A stretch of DNA of 64,000 nucleotides, from NCBI GenBank assembly GCA_022432975.1, contig CM039510.1, positions 35,875,468 through 35,939,467 of the forward strand, read 5' to 3'. Every line of letters begins with the position of its first letter. The first letter of the stretch is position 1. This stretch comes from Begonia masoniana (Eukaryota; Streptophyta; Magnoliopsida; Cucurbitales; Begoniaceae). This document shows positions 56,389 through 64,000 of the stretch, one piece after another. The position numbers and the translations under genes are program-made. Below the pieces are notes generated by a model. That model did not search any database. It was given only the letters and a program-made list of their open reading frames with translations, and was not told where the DNA came from.

Positions 56389-58530
56389 ATGGATTCCGAT
56401 TCAAGTAGATCGGTTGATTTAGACGAGAGATTACAACTGGCGATGCCGAAATAGATTGGTATTCGGACGATACATCTGCATATGGTGATCTACAAGCATT
56501 CGATCATGAAGATGAAAATGAAGAATTATTTACTTATTCGACCTCCAAAACTCTAGACGATGAGCTTCGAACACTGGTCGGCTAGGACGATGAGGAGGTG
56601 GAAAGTAGATTGGTAAGAGAACAAATCGGTATGGGCTTTTTTTGGGTAGAAAATATGCTTCTTTAGAATAAATTAAAGAAGAAATACGTAAATATTTTTT
56701 AGAAAACGGTTATGGTATAAAATTCACTAAAAGTGAAAAGAGCCGACTGACGGCTGAGTGTGAAAATAGATGTGAGTGACGACTGCATGCTTTGAGAATG
56801 CAAGTGGAGCGTATGTTTCAAATAAAGAGTTTGATCGACTCTCATAGCTATTTGAGGAAAGTTGAGAATCGACACGATTCATCAAAATGGGTGGCGAAGC
56901 ATTACCTGGACAGGCTCAAAAGTCACCCTACTTGGGACATCCCTTCTATTATCGAGACAATAAGGAAGGATTTCACTGTCGACATTTCACCCAGTCTTGC
57001 CATAAGAGCAAGAAAAATAGCTCAAACCCTCAACGAAGGGAAGTGCGACGAATAGTATGGGCAACTGCGGTCGTATGCAGCTGAAACATTCAAATCAAAT
57101 CCGTCCAGCACAGTAAAAATTGATGGGATCCCAGTGGGCCATAATTCTTTGAGATTCCAAAGATTGTATATGTGCATGGCTGCTTGCAAGACCGGGTTGC
57201 TGGAGTGCAGGAAACCAATTATATGCTTGGATGACTGCCATCTGAAGGGATCATGTGTCGCCCAATTACTCATGCGTCAGTATTGATGGCAACGATAAAG
57301 TATATCTCGTTGCTATTGCCAACGTCGAATCTAACTGTGTAGACTCATGGACATGGCTTTTGCAAATATTAAAGCAAGACCTAAACACTGAATCGGGTCG
57401 TGGTTGGACACTTGTTTCAGATCGACAAAAGGTATAATGTATTTTTATATTTTATTTCAAATCTTGGGGCATTGTGGTAGGAATATTGTTTTATTGACGC
57501 TACTTTTTGTGCAAATATCAGGGGTTGCAGAAAGCTGTTCGAGAATAATTCGAACATGATGAACATCGCTTTTGCCTCCTGCATATGTACGTAAATTTTA
57601 AAAACTATTTTTGAGGTAGAATATACAGAGATGCGCTGTGGAATACGACTAGAGCATCCACAGAGGCCCAGTTCGAGCATAAAATGCGTAAATTATACCA
57701 ACTTAGTCCAGAGGCCCACGCATAGTTTCGAGCAGAATAGCCTAAATATTGGGCTAGTTATGGATTCTCTTCAAATCCCAAGTGCGATCTTGGATTGAAT
57801 AATTTGTGTGAGTGATTCAATGCACTTCTTTTGTCGGTCAGGGACAAACCGATTCTGACCATGTTCTAGATGATCCGAAAGCGCTTAATGACTCGCATCG
57901 CGAAGAAATTTGAGAAAGTGGTACAATCAACCAACGTCTTGTGTCTCAAGATAAGGAAAAAACTTTATAAGCTAACGAGTGCATCTGGAAATTGCAATGC
58001 AACGTTTGCGGGCTGCACGATTTCAGGTCAGCAACGGATACGAACAATTCATTGTCGACATGAATTTGTGTGTGTGCAACTGTACCAGGTGGGAGCTTAC
58101 AGGAATCCCCTGTGTCCATTCTATTCCTTGCATGTACTGGATAAGAGTGGTGCCGAAAAAATACGTGCATGGATGCTATCACAAGGCAAAATACCTGCAG
58201 ATGTACTCACATTATATTCGTCCCATTAGCGGCTAACTAATGTGGCCGCCCGTAGAAGGGTTGAACCAAATCCTCCTGCCCAAAAGAAAGCGTCAACCTG
58301 GTAGGTAGAAGAAGACAAGAGTGCGAAATGCCAACGATTCATCAAGCTCGAGAATTAGTAAGAGAAACTCCACCCTGCGGTGTCGTATATGTCGGCAGCA
58401 GAGGTATAATACTCGCACTTGTCACAACTGGAGATCAATTTCAAGCGCAACTATGCAAAACACATTCATGGACTTCAACACATTTGACGGGATGTAGGAA
58501 TCTTCAACACGCGGCCGTGGCAGAAATTGT
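56389..58530 (+). pseudogene. mudrA-like transposase of MULE 2
   Basis: The start ATG at 56389 gives MDSDSSRSVD. A TSKTLDDELRTLVG acidic N-terminus is followed by WVAKHYLDRLKSHP, the catalytic block KPIICLDDCHLKGS, IANVESNCVDSWTW and LVSDRQ, then HRFCLLHMYVNFK, and WELTGIPCVHSIPC...HYIRPISG (SWIM region). The zinc knuckle reads CRICRQQRYNTRTC with His replaced by Tyr. A 90-bp GT-AG intron fits at 57432-57521. Several stops (for example at 57549) and frame changes show decay. Confidence 0.88.
57432..57521 (+). other. Intron of MULE 2 transposase
   Basis: AAAG|GTATAATG at the donor and AATATCAG|GGGTTGCAG at the acceptor. Removing it joins VSDRQK to GLQKAV in phase. Confidence 0.75.
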
Positions 58531-58815
58531 TGAATTTTTTGTTGGCGCAGAAACGAGTCATTCTTTTTTTTTTTATTATTATTCTTTAATTATTAATTTA
58601 ATTTTTTTTAAGGTACCATTTATTAATTTAATTTTGAAAGGTGATTGAAAATGTAATTATTTATTTTAGTTTATTGAAATTGTAATTTTTGAAAGATAAT
58701 TGAAATTGTAATTATTTATTTTAGTTTAATGAAATTGCAATTTTTGAAAGGTGATCGAAATTGCAATTATTTATCTATTGAAATTGAAATTGTAATTAAT
58801 TATATACACTAAATT

Positions 58816-59042
58816 ACGCCGGTGGATCATCATCATCGTCATCGTTGGGGTCGTTCACCATCCAATTCTGGACACTCGCATCCAGTCCATCAACTCAACC
58901 TATGAGGTCCTGGATGTCCCGCTGCTAGCTCTGCTGTATCTTCAGTACTTGCTGCAGGTGCTGCTGGTGCGTCTACTTCATTTGATACATCTGAGCCATC
59001 TACTGCTGGTGCCTCTGCTGCATCTGACACAGCTGTTACAGA
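58816..59042 (-). pseudogene. C-terminal part of the second MULE gene
   Basis: Minus-strand translation in one frame has a glutamine-rich, heptad-like stretch (MQQRHQQ, THQQHLQQVLKIQQS) then QRDIQDLI, VDGLDASVQ and an acidic end, NDPNDDDDDDPPA. QRDI-type and acidic ends match the end of the gene at 24487-25308. Several CAG positions are TAG. It is truncated by the LTR at 59043. Confidence 0.6.
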
Positions 59043-60216
59043 TGTGATGACCCACACCCCGAACCCGTTCGGGGTCCGAGGGTCAAGCCATCACTCCGGG
59101 ACATAACAGAAAACTCGGACTATATATGTAACGACCCAAGAAGGATCGCCACGAAATCATAATCTTTTATTAATCGTTTGCTTAACTTTTACTATTATTT
59201 CATCTTTCCTATTCCTCGACAAGCATTTACATTCGCATATCCTCCTTTTTTTTTTTACTAAACTGAAACAGAGACACAGAACCATCAAGGAAGACGAACC
59301 CTCTCGCGACTCGACTTCCTACACCTCGTCGGCTCAAACTTTCACAGAGTCGAGAGACTGTACACGGTCAATCGATCGATAACTTAATTGGGCAATGGAG
59401 GGATGCCCTCAGACCACTCAACGTCGATCAACACAAACTGCATGGGTTTGCAGTTGTCTTCCGGTAGAAACATATCTACCGCTCGTCACATGCTCTACAC
59501 GTGGCTCATTAGACATCACTTAGTGAAAACATCATCCGGTGGCACACGCAAAACCACGTGACCAAATTAAAACATCGCTCGGACGCAAAACGACAAACTT
59601 TAAACCTACATCTACCGATGACGTCAGTCGGATGATATATTCATCCGACATCTTCCAGTGGACATCCACCGGTGAACACGAGCCAAACACGTGACTCAAT
59701 AAAATCACACCCGGTCATTAAACGAAAAAATAGCATTTACATAATCCGGTGAAGAAACACACTTCACCCACCGGTCACTAGATGACAAAACCATTATTCC
59801 TACTTCTACCGGTGACGTCAGCCGGTAGAAAACTTCTACCTACAGAACTCAACCAAACAATTCACATGATTCATCTTGTCTATAAACTTTACCGATAATA
59901 CTACTATCCATTCAGAGCATAAGTAGTGGAAGACTTAAAGTAAAACAGACCATTCATTAATTCTCACGATCACTAACAGACTCTGAAGTTTGATCAATCA
60001 GATTCTAACCTCATTGTTAAGAGAAAACCTACTCTACTTAGACATCTGTTCAACATAAACTTCATGGACATACTGTGAGCATAACCAGGGGTCTTAATCA
60101 CCTATCCAGTCTTGCACTGTCATTCTGAGCATCCTCCAGCAACCAGCTTTAAACATCCTCTTTGAACATTGTATCCTCACCTGAACCTTCTTCACCTACA
60201 CCATAAGGTTTAACTA

Positions 60217-60231
60217 TAAGCCTAATGCTTA
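60217..60231 (-). other. Conserved LTR stem-loop (TAAGC-ATTAG-GCTTA)
   Basis: The second stem pair is A-T where the element 2 version has G-C: a paired change. Confidence 0.6.
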
Positions 60232-60409
60232 GTAAGGAATGCATGCTGGCAAACATACATAAGTGTACAAATTAAGAAACATAAGTCCGTAAATCTTTCT
60301 TCATTCATGCTCATTTTCATTATTTACATAGCATGTATTAAGGCAGGAAACGAGGGAGAAAGACAGGGGTACATAATCAATTGCCAATCGGGCAATCATA
60401 GTAATGACT

Positions 60410-60690
60410 AGCTCGGCCTCCACCGGTGGGAGAATTCGCGAACTATCATGCAGTATTAACCCGGCCTCCACCAGGGTGAGGATTCGCGAGTTTTCCTGCC
60501 AATTCGGTCTCCACCAGCAGAAGAATTCGCGAACCGTACTTAACATCCACTCGGCCTCCTCCAGTGGGAGAATTCGCGAGCCATACTAATCATCAACTCG
60601 GCCTCCACCAATGGGAGAATTTGCTAGCCATACATACCATCGACTCGGCCTCCACCAATGGGAGAATTCGCGAGCCATTCATGAGCCTTG
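60410..60690. repeat. Tandem repeat CTCGGCCTCCACC...GGGAGAATTCGCGAG
   Basis: Five units of about 57-60 bp with small differences; a GAATTCGCGA core recurs. Confidence 0.88.
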
Positions 60691-61156
60691 TGAACATATC
60701 ATAGTCATTTCCCCCGTTCTGCACTTAATCATGATTACATTTGTTCTTCATGTTCTTAACTCGATCATAAACGTGTACATAATGCATTGACATGAAGTTC
60801 ACAGAGAAATGTCATACTATATGAACGAGTAAAACACCATGTAACTTAATATCTTCCTGCTCAAACACTTTATATCATGGCAACTATTAGTCATAATCAT
60901 CAGACAAACATTTCAACAATTTTTTTTTCCTAGTATCCTTGCGGTGTAGGGCCCTATTGGCCGGAAATCTTAATACATCCACTTATCTGGTCTCCTTAGC
61001 AGTTGAGCTCTTTTCTCTTCAAACTTCTTCACCTAAGACAATCACATTACAGTAGTTAAAATAAAATCCTAAAAGTTCTAACCACAATCATCCTAGGTTC
61101 TAGTAACTAAAGCCATTCCCGAGTCTAACAGTCCAACACTCAGTGTGCAGTTCGAA

Positions 61157-62405
61157 ATCCAAGGTCGAAACAGCTAGATGCAACTATGACTAATCCGGGT
61201 TTGGTTACTCTAAATACTCAGAATCGATTCGGAACGACACTAACAATCTCGGGTCTCAAATGTCCATAACAATACCACGGTATTGAAGAATCTAGAACTT
61301 CAATACAGAGCTGAAAAACAAAAACTAATGATCTAATGGATAGCCACTTGGTCTAATATATACCTCGGGCACAGAGTAGTCGAGTGGTGGCGAAGTGAAC
61401 CGGCCGTCGAGGAGGTTTTGCCAGAAGCAGGGAGCAAGAGCTTGGGGAAGAAGAAATCGCCGAAAGGAAGGTGTCGGCTACAGTGGTTTAAGTGAGGTTT
61501 AAACATTTCCTTTTCTTTAAATACTGACCTCAATCTCCCATTATTACAATCCTGCCACTCAACCTAGTTTAAAACCCACATTTTAATTAATTCAACTTTT
61601 CATAAAAATGTCCATAACAATACACGGTCATTGAAGAATCTAGAACTTCAATACAGAGCTGAAAAACAAAACTAATGATCTAATGGATAGCCACATTGTC
61701 TAATATATACCTCGGGCACAGAGTAGTCGAGTGGTGGCGAAGTGAACCGGCCGTCGAGGAGGTTTTGCCAGAAGCAGGGAGCAAGAGCTTGGGGAAGAAG
61801 AAATCGCCGAAAAGGAAGGTGTCGGCTACAGTGGTTTAAGTGAGGTTTAAAACATTTCCTTTTTCTTTAAATACTGACCTCAATCTCCCATTATTACAAT
61901 CCTGCCACTCAACCTAGTTTAAAACCCACATTTAATTAATTAAACTTGTCATAATATCCAAGGTCGAAACAGCTAGATGCAACTATGACTAATCCGGGTT
62001 TGGTTACTCTAAATACTCAGAATCGATTCGGAACGACACTAACAATCTCGGGTCTCAAAATGTCCATAACAATACACGGTCATTGAAGAATCTAGAACTT
62101 CAATACAGAGCTGAAAAACAAAACTAATGATCTAATGAATAGCCACATTGTCTAATATATACCTCGGGCACAGAGTAGTCGAGTGGTGGCGAAGTGAACC
62201 GGCCGTCGAGGAGGTTTTGCCAGAAGCAGGGAGCAAGAGCTTGGGGAAGAAGAAATCGCCGAAAAGGAAGGTGTCGGCTACAGTGGTTTAAGTGAGGTTT
62301 AAAACATTTCCTTTTTCTTTAAATACTGACCTCAATCTCCCATTATTACAATCCTGCCACTCAACCTAGTTTAAAACCCACATTTAATTAATTAAACTTG
62401 TCATA
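61157..62405. repeat. Three copies of the LTR promoter-like segment
   Basis: Copies 61157-61607 (long), 61608-61950 (short) and 61951-62405 (long). Each holds CCTCGGGCACAGAGTAGTCG, CGAAGTGAACCGGCCGTCGA and, on the minus strand, TATTTAAAGAAAAGGAAATG with a TATA-like box. Copies 2 and 3 are close to each other. Confidence 0.9.
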
Positions 62406-62869
62406 ATATCCTAATCGCGAAGATTTAAATAATATGACCGTTAATACAGTTAAGAAGGTTACTTGCCCGATGACTCGGGTGCTACAATATATATATATAT
62501 TTTTGAACATTTTACTTTTAAAACATTGACACAGAGAGAGAGTTCTCTGGAGTAGAAATCAATCGGGAAAGAAAAAAAACACAGCTAAAACCAAACTGCG
62601 GGATACACAACAGATGAATATCAAAATACTCGGGACAGTTTTGGACCACAGGAAATAACAGACTGAAGAAAACAAGGAGACAGATGTAAACTAAACTTTG
62701 GACATTTAGAATATCGGGCAAGGCAAAATCTGAAGAGTGCAGGAAGGAATGTAAAAAGAATCTGAATAACAGTTATAAATGGCAGTAGAAAACAAGAAAT
62801 AAAGGTGGAAGACATAGTCAGATGACTGGCGGAAGAAATCTATCGGATGATGTAGTTTTGAAGGTAGAA

Positions 62870-63185
62870 GCATAGATGACGTCAGCCGGAAGATGGATGA
62901 CGTCAGGCGGAAGACATAGGCAGCAAATGAAATCGGATGAGGGGATGACGTCAGCCGGAAGATGGATGACATCAGCCGGAAGATACAGGCAGCATATGAA
63001 ATCGGATGAGGTGATGACGTCAGCCGGAAGATGGATGACATCAGCCGGAAGACACAGGCAGCAGATGAAATCGGATGAGGTGATGACGTCAGCCGGAAGA
63101 TGGATGACGTCAAGTGGCAGATACCAGTAGCAAATGAAATCGGATGAGAGGATGACATCAGCCGGAAGATGGATGACGTCAGCCG
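62870..63185. repeat. Tandem array with TGACGTCA palindromes (end LTR)
   Basis: Seven perfect sites (62877, 62898, 62946, 63015, 63084, 63105, 63174) and TGACATCA variants, in units resembling those of element 1 and the solo LTR at 13225. Confidence 0.9.
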
Positions 63186-64000
63186 GAAGATACAGGCGTT
63201 AAAGGTAATCGGCAGAAGAAAAACCTATGGCAGAACCACTGTTTGGCGGTAGATGGGAATAAGACAAAATGTGAACAGTATCAATCGGTAGACATAGTTT
63301 CAGAGGCAAAAATTACAACTTTTGACAGGATGACACACAGACAAAGAGCATAAAAACAGAAGACATAAACGTCTCAGATTTCTCAAACCACTTCAAAACA
63401 TGGTTCTCGAGCACACAGAAGGCATAACACAAACTTAAGAATAATCACACTGCATAGATAGCTCAAAAACCAGAGACCATCCATGCATAGATTAACAGAA
63501 AATATTCCAAACAATTTCAGAATACCTCAGAACATAATTCAACTGTCTAATACAGCACAAACAGAAGGCATGGAAGTTGTAGACCTTCAATACCCGATTC
63601 TAAACAAGGTTGTAGAACATACTTTACAATTGACAGATTCAAAGAAACAGACTGTACGGATAGTTCCAAAACCAGAAGTCATCCATGCACAAACTAACAG
63701 AAAATATCCCCAAACAATTCCTGAACATTCAGAACATGAATTCAACTGTCAAATACAGTAGTTTTTGAAACTTAGACATCAAAATCTGTGCATTGTTTTA
63801 AAATCTGAGGATCAGTACAGAACCTAACATATATTTGTATAATTTTCAAAACAGAAGTTTTAAATACATAAACAGAACATGGTTTAAAATTTCACTCTCT
63901 CAGTCGGGAATTTTTCTGACAGCCACAACCAACCCGAGAGCTCGAACCACCAGCCACCTATTCATCAGACTGAGGTACAAAGTCCTCATTTTCGGGTTCA

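Larger units (their letters stand above)
55588..59042 (+). mobile_element. Second MULE, right part interrupted
   Basis: The left end has AAACTCTGAAGTTTGAGTTT-like terminal sequence, then a leader with duplicated GATATTTCTCCGCGTTCAC segments (55880 and 56045). The transposase pseudogene (56389-58530) is on the plus strand, and the C-terminal end of the convergent second gene (58816-59042) is cut by the LTR starting at 59043. The right terminal repeat was not seen. It is the same gene layout as the first MULE, in reverse orientation. Confidence 0.8.
59127..62486 (-). mobile_element. Solo LTR (3360 bp), ATATA duplication
   Basis: Ends TGTAACGACCC and CGGGTGCTACA; ATATA flanks at 59122-59126 and 62487-62491 (AT-rich, so weak). 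It has two TGACGTCA sites (59619, 59813), a tandem repeat (60410-60690), the stem-loop (60217-60231), a mutated splice-site motif (60989-60981, CAGATAAGT) and a segment present three times (61157-62405). Confidence 0.85.
59043..64000 (-). mobile_element. Tekay-like LTR, interrupted, right end off-window
   Basis: It begins TGTGATGACCCACACC like the 3' ends of the other Tekay-type LTRs on the minus strand. It is split at 59126 by the solo LTR 59127-62486 and resumes at 62492 with a TTTTGAACATTTTACTTTTA stretch matching element 1. It contains a TGACGTCA array (62877-63181) and continues past the acidic EDFVPQ-like block at the window end. Whether it is solo or attached to an element cannot be seen. 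Confidence 0.85.

Noticed and set aside
62876..63158. Repetitive open frames on both strands
   Set aside because: These derive from the TGACGTCA array in the end LTR.

Overview
This window looks like nuclear heterochromatin of a flowering plant. No intact host gene was recognised. Almost everything identifiable is a transposable element: plant-type Ty3/gypsy and Ty1/copia retrotransposons, solo LTRs, TRIM elements of the Cassandra kind, Mutator-like elements (MULEs) and one hAT-type miniature element. The plant assignment rests on initiator-tRNA-Met primer-binding sites (TGGTATCAGAGC), a Tekay/Del-type chromovirus polyprotein, Athila-type gag and protease remnants, 5S-rRNA-bearing Cassandra LTRs and plant-type MuDR transposases. 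The species cannot be named from the sequence. All element genes carry stops, frameshifts or deletions. The one non-transposon match is a small membrane-protein gene fragment at about 29.3-29.8 kb.

Layout. 1-6929: a minus-strand Tekay-like gypsy element running off the left edge (pol, gag, PBS, 2.5-kb 5' LTR). 6930-9540: AT-rich DNA with one Cassandra copy. 9541-23260: plus- and minus-strand Athila-like remnants broken up by two solo LTRs (10411-12452 and 13225-16087), a hAT miniature element (17458-18564) and a third LTR-like insertion (19794-21142). 23284-23818: a TRIM. 23907-29152: a complete MULE with ~290-bp terminal inverted repeats, a decayed mudrA-like gene and a second, convergent gene. 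29272-29780: host gene fragment. 29830-34345: minus-strand copia element carrying a tandem Cassandra array (three LTRs, two internal regions). 35007-35794: foldback MULE derivative.

35900-54310: a second minus-strand copia element that hosts a deep nest. Its pol is split by an LTR (36573-53294). That LTR is split by a complete Tekay-like element (38873-52976). The 5' LTR of that element is split by another solo LTR (47086-51216), which is split in turn by a fourth LTR (48189-49615). Target-site duplications are readable at all four levels: TCTCC/TCTTC (one mismatch), CCAGG, ACTGT and ATTTA. 54339-55110: a second TRIM. 55588-59042: a second MULE in the opposite orientation. 59043-64000: another Tekay-type LTR, split by a solo LTR (59127-62486), running off the right edge.

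The strongest leads are cis-structures shared by the LTRs: arrays of the bZIP palindrome TGACGTCA, a stem-loop with paired base changes, and a recurrent consensus 5' splice site. Two further leads are the inverted-repeat gene fragment between the two convergent MULE genes and the tandem TRIM arrays. Sequence comparisons were made by eye, so boundaries without a stated target-site duplication are approximate.
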